Below the pieces are notes generated by a model. That model ran no database searches, was not told the origin of the DNA, and worked only from the letters and a program-made list of their open reading frames with translations. The position numbers were made by a program, and so were the translations under genes. From Adonisia turfae CCMR0081 (lineage in GTDB: Bacteria > Cyanobacteriota > Cyanobacteriia > Phormidesmidales > Phormidesmidaceae), in NCBI RefSeq assembly GCF_011009555.1, contig NZ_QXHD01000004.1, positions 6,621,821 through 6,673,073 of the forward strand: a stretch of DNA of 51,253 nt. Reading direction: 5' to 3'. This document shows positions 1 through 7,739 of the stretch, one piece after another. How positions within the stretch are numbered: position 1 is the stretch's first letter; every line of letters starts with the position of its first letter.

Positions 1-2
1 CC

Positions 3-1655
3 ATTACCACCGTCTCACCTATCCAACGTTTATCTCAGGATGTGATCAGCCTGATTGCTGCTGGGGAAGTGATTGATTCCCTGGCGGCTGTTGTGCGGGA
101 GCTGTCGGAAAATGCGCTGGATGCTGGGGCTACCAGGATTGTGATTCATTTGTGGCCAGAGGTGTGGCGGGTCCGGGTGACGGATAACGGCATGGGTATC
201 TCCCGTGCTGACTTAGAACAAGCGGCCACGGCCCATAGCACGAGCAAGATTCGCACCTGTGATGATCTGAGTCAAATTCAGAGTCTGGGGTTTCGGGGTG
301 AGGCGCTGCATAGTTTGGCGCAGCTATCGGACTTAGAAATTCGTAGTCGGGTGGCTGGGGCTGTGGGTTGGCGTGTGAATTATGGTGTAGAAGGAACGGT
401 GACAGATATTGAGGAAGTTGCGATCGCGCCTGGCACTGTTGTCACCGCTGATGCTCTTTTTACACGATTGCCCAATCGTCGACAGGTGTTGCCGTCTGTG
501 GCCCAACAGCTACGCCAGGTGCAACAAACTGTGCAGCAGTTAGCCCTGTGTCATCCCCAAGTTACCTGGCAGGTGGCCCACACTGACCGCGACTGGTTTA
601 CCCTGTGGCCGGGGTCTACGGCGAAAACTATTTTGCCTCAGATTCTGCGGGATGTGACGGTCCATGATTTAGCGAACGTAAGTTTGACGGCTGATGATTT
701 GGGGTGTGCGCATGGGCAGTTGAACCTGTTGGTGGGATTGCCGGATCGCTGTCATCGAGGACGTCCGGACTGGGTACGGGTGGCGATTAATGGACGAACG
801 GTGACGGCTCCTGTTTTAGTACAGTCGTTGATCTATAACTTTCGCCGTACGTTACCCCGCGATCGCTATCCCGTGTGTTTTTTGCATTTGCGGGTACCGG
901 CTGAGCAAATTGACTGGAATCGTAATCCGGCTAAGTCGGAGATTTATTTGCAAGATACGGACGTGTGGTGCGATCGCATTGCCCTTGCGGTTGAGAAGAC
1001 GTTGCGGCTGTCTAATTTGACGGACAGTGCTCAAACTCAGCGTACTAAGCAGCTGTTTAAGGCGGCTGAGGTCGCTGGTAGTTATGGTCCTAGTAATCAT
1101 AATCTGCCGAGTCAGCTTAAGGCTGTTGCCCAGGTTCAGGAGACCTATATAGTGGCTGAGCACAGTGGTGGCCTGTGTTTAGTGGAGCAGCACATTGCCC
1201 ATGAGCGGGTTATTTACGAACAAATTAAATCGCGTTGGCAAACGGTTGAGATCGAGCCAGCGATTATTTTGAGTCAGCTTAGTGCCCGTCAGGTTGAGCA
1301 ATTGAGGCGGTTGAGTTTAGAGGTAGACCTATTTGGTGAAAATCTTTGGGCTGTGCGTTCGGTACCGGTACCGTTGGCGGAGCGAGACGATTGCGCAGAT
1401 GCTCTGCTGGAGTTGAGTTTAGGTGGAGATGTTGATGAGGCGATGGTAGCAACGGCTTGTCGTACGGCAATTCGCAATGGGACGCCGTTGACGTTAGAGA
1501 CAATGCAAACGTTGTTGGATGATTGGCAGCGGACTAAGAATCCAAGGACCTGCCCCCATGGGAGGCCGATTTGTTTGACGTTGGAGGAGTCGAGTTTGTC
1601 GAGGTATTTTCGGCGGCATTGGGTGATTGGTAAGAGCCATGGGTTGAGGCAGTAG
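3..1655 (+). CDS. mutL: DNA mismatch repair protein MutL, 5' end beyond window edge
   Basis: MutL is the ATP-dependent mismatch-repair matchmaker that acts after MutS. The frame is open from base 3 and already encodes MutL N-terminal sequence (SPIQRLSQDVISLIAAGEV) before the first in-frame GTG at 42, so the true start lies just left of the window. GHKL ATPase motifs are visible: ENALDAGAT (motif I), DNGMGI (motif II) and GFRGEAL (motif III). The C-terminal part carries EQHIAHE...E, a variant of the MutL endonuclease motif DQHA-x2-E-x4-E (D to E, A to I), then ACRTAIRNG and the late CPHGRP motif. The size suits cyanobacterial MutL. A hairpin repeat begins exactly at the stop codon. Identification is secure; endonuclease activity is inferred from the family. 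Confidence 0.95.
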   Translation: MTTVSPIQRLSQDVISLIAAGEVIDSLAAVVRELSENALDAGATRIVIHLWPEVWRVRVTDNGMGISRADLEQAATAHSTSKIRTCDDLSQIQSLGFRGEALHSLAQLSDLEIRSRVAGAVGWRVNYGVEGTVTDIEEVAIAPGTVVTADALFTRLPNRRQVLPSVAQQLRQVQQTVQQLALCHPQVTWQVAHTDRDWFTLWPGSTAKTILPQILRDVTVHDLANVSLTADDLGCAHGQLNLLVGLPDRCHRGRPDWVRVAINGRTVTAPVLVQSLIYNFRRTLPRDRYPVCFLHLRVPAEQIDWNRNPAKSEIYLQDTDVWCDRIALAVEKTLRLSNLTDSAQTQRTKQLFKAAEVAGSYGPSNHNLPSQLKAVAQVQETYIVAEHSGGLCLVEQHIAHERVIYEQIKSRWQTVEIEPAIILSQLSARQVEQLRRLSLEVDLFGENLWAVRSVPVPLAERDDCADALLELSLGGDVDEAMVATACRTAIRNGTPLTLETMQTLLDDWQRTKNPRTCPHGRPICLTLEESSLSRYFRRHWVIGKSHGLRQ

Positions 1656-1677
1656 GGGCATGTTTTATACATGCCCT
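1654..1677. repeat. Hairpin repeat overlapping the mutL stop codon
   Basis: Arms AGGGGCAT and ATGCCCT enclose an AT-rich loop, and the left arm begins inside the mutL TAG stop. Related hairpins lie at 1922-1946 (opposite orientation), 7618-7635 and 33242-33275, all with a core of GTAGGGGC(A/G)T. This is a small dispersed palindromic repeat family; here it may also act as a 3' end stabiliser or weak terminator for mutL, although no T-run follows. Confidence 0.6.
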
Positions 1678-1962
1678 GAGATAACGCCTGCTATTTGACA
1701 AAACTCTCTGGTACGAGGGTTGTAGGGCGACGTCCCGCCCTGCCCAGGGGGTGTGGGCTTCGACGTGAGCTCAGCCGAACGTGAATACGGAGGGACCCCA
1801 CGCAACCGGTTTTGGTTCCAGCCGAGAAGCTACATAAATGAAGACTTACAGCTACCCCTTCAATCAATGCGTTCAGACTACGAGGCTGTACGAAATCCTG
1901 ACTGATAGCGCCTGTTATCGCAGGGCATCCACAAGGGAATGCCCCTACAAGATTGTCCATTT
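1656..1962. other. Gene-free spacer between mutL and miaA flanked by inverted repeats
   Basis: About 300 bases between two convergent genes with no convincing coding sequence. Its two ends carry inverted copies of the same hairpin repeat, each followed inward by a similar GATAAC..GC..CTAT segment (about 1681-1693 and 1907-1920). The middle is GC-rich and unlike its neighbours. It may be a non-autonomous mobile element or nested repeats; I see no transposase motif and no clear target duplication. Confidence 0.4.
1922..1946. repeat. Hairpin repeat, inverted relative to the copy at 1654
   Basis: AGGGCAT and ATGCCCCT arms, followed by TAC, the mirror image of the copy at the mutL stop. Flanking bases just inside (GCGCCTGTTATCG) match, on the other strand, those beside the first copy, showing that the whole repeat unit rather than only the stem is shared. 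Confidence 0.55.
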
Positions 1963-2943
1963 TTAGGGGCTAAGGAAAGAAGGTCCCCCCATAACCGGTT
2001 TTGCATCCAACCCAACAAGCCGATCAGACACATAATCCCAAACCCTATCAATCAAATCAGGTGCATTAGCATCAAACCACTCAATCGCCTTTTCCTTCCT
2101 AAACCAAGTCCGTTGCCGCTTAGCAAACTGCTGCGTATGACGAATCACCAAAGCAGCCGCTTCCGCTAAACTTACATCCCCAGCTAAATGTTGTTTAATC
2201 TCCGCATACCCTAGCGTGTTTAATAATGGCAAATCCGCACCGTAACGATTGATCAAGGTGTGCACCTCGTCTACCAAACCAGCATCTATCATATGGTGGG
2301 TGCGTTGGGCAATGCGCTGACGTAGGTCCTCACCACAGTCCAAGCCCACATATATAAGGGGATAGTTCGGCGGATTTTCGCCTTGTTGGGCCGAAATAGT
2401 ATGTCCAGTCGCATAATAAACCTCTAATGCACGCAGGGTGCGAACGGCATCATTGGGGTGAATCCGCTGAGTCGCTGCCGGGTCTACTTGGTGTAAAAAG
2501 GCATAACACTGGGGTTGACCTAACTCAGTCAGTTGCTGACGCAGGTTTGGTTGAGGTGCAACACGAGGAATAATTAAACCTTTTGCGATCGCATTCACAT
2601 ACAACCCTGTCCCACCTACCAACAAGGGCACCTGCTCTTGCCGTACGTGTATCTGCTGAATTAATTCCTGGGCCTTGGCTTGATAATCAGCAACTGTTAA
2701 AGTTTCAGTCGGCTCACATATATCAATTAGATAGTGAGGTACCTGCTGCTGTTCTGCTAAGGATGGCTTTGCCGTACCAATATCAAACTCACGGTATACC
2801 TGACGTGAATCTGCTCCCAAAATCACCCCATTTAACCGCTGAGCTATCTGCAACGCTAGGCCAGATTTCCCCGATGCCGTTGGGCCAACGACTATAATAA
2901 GGGATGGTACATAAGCACTAAATTTTAAACTGATTTTAGTCAA
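1963..2943 (-). CDS. miaA: tRNA dimethylallyltransferase MiaA
   Basis: Transfers the dimethylallyl group from DMAPP to N6 of A37 in tRNAs that read UNN codons. The 326-residue length is normal. The P-loop GPTASGKS sits near residue 21, followed by the family motifs LGADSRQVYREFDIGTAKPS (substrate and DMAPP pocket), LLVGGTGLY, and the C-terminal TQQFAKRQRTWFR tRNA-contact region. The gene is convergent with mutL and divergent from gyrB, with a roughly 170-base shared upstream region. In many bacteria miaA lies near mutL, which fits. No oddities seen. Confidence 0.96.
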   Translation of the reverse strand: MTKISLKFSAYVPSLIIVVGPTASGKSGLALQIAQRLNGVILGADSRQVYREFDIGTAKPSLAEQQQVPHYLIDICEPTETLTVADYQAKAQELIQQIHVRQEQVPLLVGGTGLYVNAIAKGLIIPRVAPQPNLRQQLTELGQPQCYAFLHQVDPAATQRIHPNDAVRTLRALEVYYATGHTISAQQGENPPNYPLIYVGLDCGEDLRQRIAQRTHHMIDAGLVDEVHTLINRYGADLPLLNTLGYAEIKQHLAGDVSLAEAAALVIRHTQQFAKRQRTWFRKEKAIEWFDANAPDLIDRVWDYVSDRLVGLDAKPVMGGPSFLSP

Positions 2944-3114
2944 TGAAAATTGTCCGTATATTTTACGTGTAAATTTTTTTGATCCATCCCTAATAAATAC
3001 GCTTTCTAAAATCCATTCAGAATCGCTTTTAACACCGTTGTGCTAGAATTCGGGGGCACAATTTCATTTCTAATGCTATTGCGGCTTTACGACCGTCTTA
3101 GGAGATAGGAACGC

Positions 3115-5052
3115 ATGACAACCGATTATGGTGCTGATCAGATTCAGGTGCTTGAAGGCCTGGAACCTGTGCGCAAGCGACCGGGTATGTACATTGGTAG
3201 TACGGGGCCGCGTGGTTTGCATCACCTAGTTTACGAGGTTGTTGACAACTCCGTAGACGAAGCGCTTGCGGGTTATTGCAAAACGATTACCATCGACCTT
3301 AATGCCGACGGTTCTGTCACCGTTACTGACGACGGACGCGGTATTCCCACGGATGTCCATGCCCGTACCGGTAAGTCTGCCCTGGAAACCGTCATGACGG
3401 TCCTCCACGCTGGCGGTAAGTTTGGCGGTGGTGGCTATAAAGTATCTGGTGGTCTCCATGGTGTGGGTGTTTCAGTGGTTAACGCTTTGTCAGAATGGGT
3501 GGAAGTTACTGTCTGGCGTAATCAAAAAGAGCATCTTCAACGCTACGAGCGTGGTGAAGCCCAAGGAGAATTATCAGTAAAAAGCGGTGCTGGTAGTCAG
3601 ACGGGTACATCGGTCAGCTTTAAGCCCGACCAGCTGATTTTTACGGAGACCGTTGAGTTTGATTACAGCACCCTGGCCGGTCGTTTGCGAGAGTTAGCGT
3701 ACCTCAATGCGGGTGTGGATATTACGTTCACGGATCATCGCTTAGAACTGCTCAAGGCAGATGAACCTAAAGTAAACCGCTACTTCTATGAAGGCGGTAT
3801 CCGTGAATACGTTGAATATATCAATAAAGAGAAGCAGCCTATTCACCCAGACATTATTTACGTGACTGGCGAGAAAAACGGTGTCCAAGTAGAAGCCGCT
3901 CTGCAATGGTCTGTCGATGCCTACTCTGATAACTTGATGGGCTTTGCAAATAATATTCGCACTGTTGATGGTGGTACACATTTAGAGGGACTCAAAGCGG
4001 TGCTCACACGCACCATGAACAATTTTGCTCGCAAGCGTAATAAGCGTAAGGATAATGAGTCCAACCTTGCTGGTGAGAACATTCGCGAAGGCCTAACGGC
4101 GGTTATTTCCGTTAAGGTGCCAGAACCCGAATTTGAAGGCCAGACTAAAACTAAGCTGGGTAATACCGAGGTGCGCGGTATTGTTGATTCGCTGATTGGG
4201 GAAACCCTGAGCGAGTATCTAGACTTCAATCCCAATGTGGTGGATTCTATCTTAGAAAAAGCCATTCAATCCTTTAATGCAGCGGAAGCTGCCCGTCGTG
4301 CCCGAGATCTGGTCAGACGTAAGTCAGTTTTAGAGTCTTCCACACTGCCGGGTAAGTTGGCAGACTGTAGCTCCCGTGACCCCGCTGAATCAGAAATCTT
4401 TATCGTAGAGGGTGACTCTGCGGGAGGTAGTGCCAAGCAGGGGCGTGATCGTCGTTTTCAAGCCATTCTGCCGCTGCGAGGCAAGATTCTCAACATTGAG
4501 AAAACCGATGACTCGAAGATTTATAAAAACAACGAAGTCCAGTCATTGATTACGGCTTTGGGATTAGGTATCAAGGGCGAAGAATTTGATGCATCCCAGC
4601 TACGCTACCATCGCATTTGTCTAATGACAGATGCAGACGTGGATGGCGCTCACATTCGCACACTGCTGCTGACGTTCTTCTATCGCTATCAGCGAGCGTT
4701 GATCGATCAAGGCTTTGTATACATTGCTTGCCCACCCTTATATAAGTTAGAGCGGGGCCGCAGTCATACCTACTGTTATAGCGAGCAAGAACTCCAGCGA
4801 GGTATTAGCGCATTGCCTGCTAATGCAAAATACAATGTGCAGCGATTTAAGGGTCTGGGTGAAATGATGCCTACTCAGCTGTGGGATACCACCATGAACC
4901 CGGAGAGTCGCACGCTGAAGAAGGTGGAGATCGAAGATGCAGCGGAGGCCGAGCGGATCTTTACGGTGCTCATGGGTGATCGTGTAGCACCTCGCCGTGA
5001 GTTTATTGAGACCTATGGTCCAAAGCTGAACATGGCGGATCTAGATATCTAA
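3115..5052 (+). CDS. gyrB: DNA gyrase subunit B
   Basis: ATPase subunit of the type IIA topoisomerase that introduces negative supercoils. At 645 residues it has the short bacterial GyrB architecture: N-terminal GHKL ATPase (QVLEGLEPVRKRPGMYIG; VDNSVDEA; DDGRGIP; GGLHGVGVSVVNALS), transducer, then TOPRIM with EGDSAGGSAKQGRDR and the DADVDGAHIRTLLL metal site, and the C-terminal RFKGLGEM motif. An AGGAGATAGG Shine-Dalgarno stretch precedes the ATG by 5-12 bases, fixing the start. A strong hairpin terminator follows. No intein is visible. Confidence 0.98.
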   Translation: MTTDYGADQIQVLEGLEPVRKRPGMYIGSTGPRGLHHLVYEVVDNSVDEALAGYCKTITIDLNADGSVTVTDDGRGIPTDVHARTGKSALETVMTVLHAGGKFGGGGYKVSGGLHGVGVSVVNALSEWVEVTVWRNQKEHLQRYERGEAQGELSVKSGAGSQTGTSVSFKPDQLIFTETVEFDYSTLAGRLRELAYLNAGVDITFTDHRLELLKADEPKVNRYFYEGGIREYVEYINKEKQPIHPDIIYVTGEKNGVQVEAALQWSVDAYSDNLMGFANNIRTVDGGTHLEGLKAVLTRTMNNFARKRNKRKDNESNLAGENIREGLTAVISVKVPEPEFEGQTKTKLGNTEVRGIVDSLIGETLSEYLDFNPNVVDSILEKAIQSFNAAEAARRARDLVRRKSVLESSTLPGKLADCSSRDPAESEIFIVEGDSAGGSAKQGRDRRFQAILPLRGKILNIEKTDDSKIYKNNEVQSLITALGLGIKGEEFDASQLRYHRICLMTDADVDGAHIRTLLLTFFYRYQRALIDQGFVYIACPPLYKLERGRSHTYCYSEQELQRGISALPANAKYNVQRFKGLGEMMPTQLWDTTMNPESRTLKKVEIEDAAEAERIFTVLMGDRVAPRREFIETYGPKLNMADLDI

Positions 5053-5139
5053 AGTCTGACAACTGTCGGAGGGCTCAGTCGGTGATTGCGAAAATACAAT
5101 ACGGCTAAAGTCATTAGCCATTCCATCAATAGATAATAG

Positions 5140-5184
5140 AGCTGATTAGAAGCATAGTTGATTCCTTGCTTCTAATCAGCTTTT
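5140..5184 (+). terminator. Rho-independent-type terminator downstream of gyrB
   Basis: A perfect 15-base inverted repeat (5140-5154 and 5167-5181, AGCTGATTAGAAGCA and its complement) with a 12-base loop, ending in TTTT. It lies about 90 bases after the gyrB stop and upstream of the next gene, so it probably separates gyrB transcription from the accessory island. Confidence 0.75.
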
Positions 5185-5227
5185 AGATTGTTAGCTGATG
5201 AGTATTTTGATGGTAGAGGTAGTCTGA

Positions 5228-5560
5228 GTGAGAAAAGACTATAACAAGCTTGTACGGGATAAGGTGCCGGACCTCATTGAGGCGGCAGGTAAAAAGTTTT
5301 TGACACTGCGACTTTCTGAAGATAAGTATAAAAGAGCTTTGAAACAGAAACTTCTGGAAGAAACTAGGGAAGTTCAGGGAGCTGAGTCTATAGCTGAGTT
5401 GACAGAAGAACTTGCTGATGTGGCGGAAGTGATGGATACATTGATTGTTGTTTTGGGTATTAGTTGGCAAGAGGTGCGAGAGGCCCAAAAACAGAAGAGG
5501 CTGGAACGTGGTGGATTTGAGGAACGGTTGAAATTGATGTGGGTTGAAGAAAAGGATTAG
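5228..5560 (+). CDS. MazG-like / phosphoribosyl-ATP pyrophosphohydrolase superfamily protein
   Basis: A 110-residue protein with the all-alpha NTP-PPase look: it opens YNKLVRDKVPDLI and has an EETREVQGAESIAELTEELADVAEVMDTL segment, where ExxE and ExxD-type acidic residues would bind metal. Proteins of this sort are often annotated phosphoribosyl-ATP pyrophosphohydrolase but probably hydrolyse other nucleotides; substrate is unknown. It starts with GTG and is followed 3 bases later by the helicase remnant, so the two were probably co-transcribed. Such proteins do occur beside defence-type helicases. The fold call is firm; the role is inferred. Confidence 0.75.
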   Translation: MRKDYNKLVRDKVPDLIEAAGKKFLTLRLSEDKYKRALKQKLLEETREVQGAESIAELTEELADVAEVMDTLIVVLGISWQEVREAQKQKRLERGGFEERLKLMWVEEKD

Positions 5561-5563
5561 GAG

Positions 5564-5845
5564 TTGAGCACAGATGTGACGTTACAAGATGTAGCTATTC
5601 ATGAGGATTATCGGAGCGATCGCAACGATCTAATCTGTGATTTTTATGTGCCTTGCCTGAGTCAGTCGGTGCGGTATGACCGAGCGGTGGGCTTTTTTTC
5701 GAGTACGTCGATGGCGGCGGTAGCATGTGGGCTGGCGACGTTTATTCGGGCTGAGGGAAAAATGCGGTTGATTGCGTCGCCTCAACTATCGGCGGAGGAT
5801 GTGGAGCATTCAAAATGTGGATATGATGTTTTGAGGATAGCGTGA
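5564..5845 (+). pseudogene. N-terminal remnant of a PLD-type DEAD/DEAH helicase
   Basis: The first ~80 residues (HEDYRSDRNDLICDFYVPCL, then RYDRAVGFFSSTSMAA and MRLIASPQLSAEDVE) resemble the N-terminal phospholipase-D-like module of large defence-associated helicases of around 1000 residues. After SAEDVE the sequence becomes unrelated (HSKCGYDVLRIA) and stops, so all helicase motifs are missing. The likely start is TTG 5564 or GTG 5576. This looks like a deletion joining the helicase 5' end to sequence near the HNH gene downstream. It is probably non-functional. Confidence 0.6.
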
Positions 5846-5867
5846 CTTGAAGAACCTTGAAAGCGTT

Positions 5868-6461
5868 ATGGGTAATACCCTCGAAACATTAGAATTACTA
5901 GACTTTTATGGCAAAAAATTTCAGAAAATCCGGGTAGACCGTGCTCATGGTATCGCGCCTCATAAGCCAATTCTATTATTGTCTGTTATTGAACATATTC
6001 AAAAACACCAGATTCAGGAAAACAAAATATTCCTACAACCTCAGCTGATTCACACTTTCCTCAAATACTGGTTGTATCTAGGTTCAAACACCCATAACCC
6101 TGATATTTCAAAGCCATTCTTCTTTATGAAAAGCGGTAAGTTCTGGCACCTATGGCCTAATCGTCAATTTGAGTCAGTGCTCTCTTCTAAGGTGAAACTT
6201 AAAACCTTTGCTGAAGTAAAGCGAGTGATTAAATATGCTTACTTAGATGAAGATTTATTTGAACTGCTTCAACAGCCTATTCCCAGGGAAAATTTATTAC
6301 GGGTATTAGTCAGCAAATGGTTTCCTGGACAGATAGACAATATTTTTGATATTGCAGCGATTGACAAACTAGATGATACAGAATCTAAGTTGTTGGAAAA
6401 ATATGCCCGTTTCTATACCCAGGACAATGTAGGGCCTATTCTGAAAACGGTTTTAAGCTGA
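5868..6461 (+). CDS. HNH-endonuclease-family N-terminal domain protein lacking the HNH half
   Basis: About 197 residues from the ATG at 5868 (a TTG at 5847 could extend it by 7). The DFYGKKFQKIRVDRAHGIAPHKPILLLSVIEH opening, read in short stretches, and the central FLKYWLYLGS...FWHLWP region match the N-terminal domain of the adjacent HNH gene (VAPHKPILLLSAIEH; VVKYAYVDDALF against VIKYAYLDEDLF). The protein ends where that homologue goes into its HNH domain. Its TGA stop overlaps the ATG of the next gene by one base (TGATG). In related proteins this N-terminal domain is thought to recognise modified DNA. It may be a stand-alone recognition protein or a truncated paralogue; I cannot tell. Confidence 0.6.
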   Translation: MGNTLETLELLDFYGKKFQKIRVDRAHGIAPHKPILLLSVIEHIQKHQIQENKIFLQPQLIHTFLKYWLYLGSNTHNPDISKPFFFMKSGKFWHLWPNRQFESVLSSKVKLKTFAEVKRVIKYAYLDEDLFELLQQPIPRENLLRVLVSKWFPGQIDNIFDIAAIDKLDDTESKLLEKYARFYTQDNVGPILKTVLS

Positions 6462-7241
6462 TGTCTTCAGATCTTCTTTACTACGCTAAGAAGTTTTCTA
6501 AACTTCGAGTCAATTATAACCGTCAGCGTGGTGTAGCGCCCCATAAGCCAATATTATTGCTTTCAGCAATTGAACACCGTAGCCTCTAAGACTAAAATCA
6601 GAGGATTAAATGCTCTGAGGAATGTTGTGAAATATGCCTACGTTGATGACGCTTTGTTCTCTCTTTTAACAGCCAGTGAAACTAGGCGAGAGCTGACTGA
6701 TGTACTTATCAACAGTTGGTTTAACCATCAAGCAGAGACAGTTGAGGAATTATTGTCCTACGATGAATTTGAACAAACCCAGCTCAAACTGTTTGACAGT
6801 GGTGGAGCGACGTATACCGTAGAAGATCTGAAAGATCAACAACGCATCTTTGTCCGCAATGCCGCGTTTAGACGCATTGTTACATCCTTATATAATCAGC
6901 AGTGTGCTTTCTGTCACCTCAGAATTGTTAGCGATAATAATCACAATATTGTCGATGGCTCCCATATTTTGCCCTTTGCAGAATTTCGGGATGATCGTTT
7001 TGATAATGGTATCTCCCTTTGTAAAAATCATCACTGGGCATTTGATCATGGCTGGTTTGGCATTGATGATAATTATCGAATTATTGTTGCCAGGGATCGT
7101 TTATATGAGGAACCCTCTGAGTACACAAGACAGATAAAGGATTTTCATGGTGAACAGATTCTTCTACCTGTTGAAACTGAGTATGAGCCCCGTTTATCAG
7201 CCATAGAGTGGCATCGTGAGTACTGGGGAATTGCCAGCTGA
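6461..7241 (+). pseudogene. HNH endonuclease with internal deletion and frame change
   Basis: An ATG at 6461 encodes the family N-terminus (DLLYYAKKFSKLRVNYNRQR, GVAPHKPILLLSAIEH) and then hits TAA at about 6591. The remainder continues in another frame from about 6570: LNALRNVVKYAYVDDALF, then a complete HNH domain with CAFC, VDGSHILPFAEFRDDRFDNG, LCKNHHWAFDHGWFGID. Compared with the paralogue upstream, about 75 codons between the two parts are missing. The 223-residue 3' frame could still be translated from a TTG at 6570, but the recognition domain would be incomplete. Related HNH proteins are type IV-like, modification-dependent nucleases, which fits the phosphorothioation genes nearby. 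Confidence 0.65.
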
Positions 7242-7256
7242 AACAACTCAAAGACC

Positions 7257-7481
7257 TTAGAGGTCTTTGAAATAAAGCGCTTTAAATTCATCAGCGGCTT
7301 CTGGCTGAATCTGTTTGAGAGCCTTAATTAGACTAACCACCGTTTCAGAGCTAGGGTCACGCACCTCATTGGCCCAGCGATAAATATTGGATGCACCGAT
7401 ACCCATCACGGCCGCCAATCGTCCCTGGCTAATGCCGTGGTTCTCCATCACCGTTTTTAGTACTTTACCTGCTCTGCCCAT
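7257..7481 (-). CDS. Small XRE-family HTH transcriptional regulator
   Basis: A 74-residue single-domain regulator. The helix-turn-helix is readable as GISQGRLAAVMGIGASNIYRW followed by ANEVRDPSSETVVSLIKAL. I chose ATG 7481 because AAGGA lies 8 bases upstream. A longer frame to 7631 exists, but it would translate through two palindromic operator-like sites, so it is unlikely. The gene is convergent with the HNH remnant and divergent from the AAA/nuclease gene at 7740. The twin palindromes upstream suggest autoregulation and possibly control of the divergent gene. Confidence 0.75.
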   Translation of the reverse strand: MGRAGKVLKTVMENHGISQGRLAAVMGIGASNIYRWANEVRDPSSETVVSLIKALKQIQPEAADEFKALYFKDL

Positions 7482-7517
7482 GCCTTTGATCCTTACAAAG
7501 GTCATAGCGTTTCGTAT

Positions 7518-7562
7518 ACAGTCCAATTGGACTGTGATATCTTGAGTAAGTCCAATTGGACT
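7518..7562. promoter_or_regulatory. Twin palindromic operator upstream of the XRE regulator
   Basis: Two copies of the perfect palindrome AGTCCAATTGGACT lie at 7520-7533 and 7549-7562; the first extends to an 18-base palindrome (7518-7535). Their centres are 29 bp apart, close to three helical turns, so two dimers would sit on nearly the same face. They begin 37 bases upstream of the regulator ATG. This layout is typical of a self-repressing HTH protein. The binding protein is inferred. Confidence 0.65.
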
Positions 7563-7617
7563 GTGCCTATTCGATGGATAGGTAATGAAAAGTGAAGAGA
7601 TGGAGAGTGACAGTAGG

Positions 7618-7635
7618 GGCATTGCATGCAATGCC
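7618..7635. repeat. Palindromic repeat, third copy of the dispersed family
   Basis: An 18-base perfect palindrome GGCATTGCATGCAATGCC preceded by GTAGG, matching the GTAGGGGCAT core of the copies at 1654, 1922 and 33242. It lies in the divergent region between the XRE regulator and the AAA/nuclease gene. Confidence 0.5.
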
Positions 7636-7739
7636 TGGAGCAGTGGTATGGAGTGGGGATGAAGGGTAGTGGATGAAGTACCGCTAGTGAAATACCTACC
7701 CCGTTAGTAAACTATTGAAAGCTTTTCGCTAACTCCCTT

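Noticed and set aside
1691..1960. Possible 89-residue gene on the minus strand between mutL and miaA
   Set aside because: It starts in a repeat, has no recognisable family, and its composition reflects GC-rich noncoding sequence.
7482..7631. N-terminal extension of the XRE regulator
   Set aside because: It would translate through both operator palindromes and a repeat; ATG 7481 has a proper Shine-Dalgarno.
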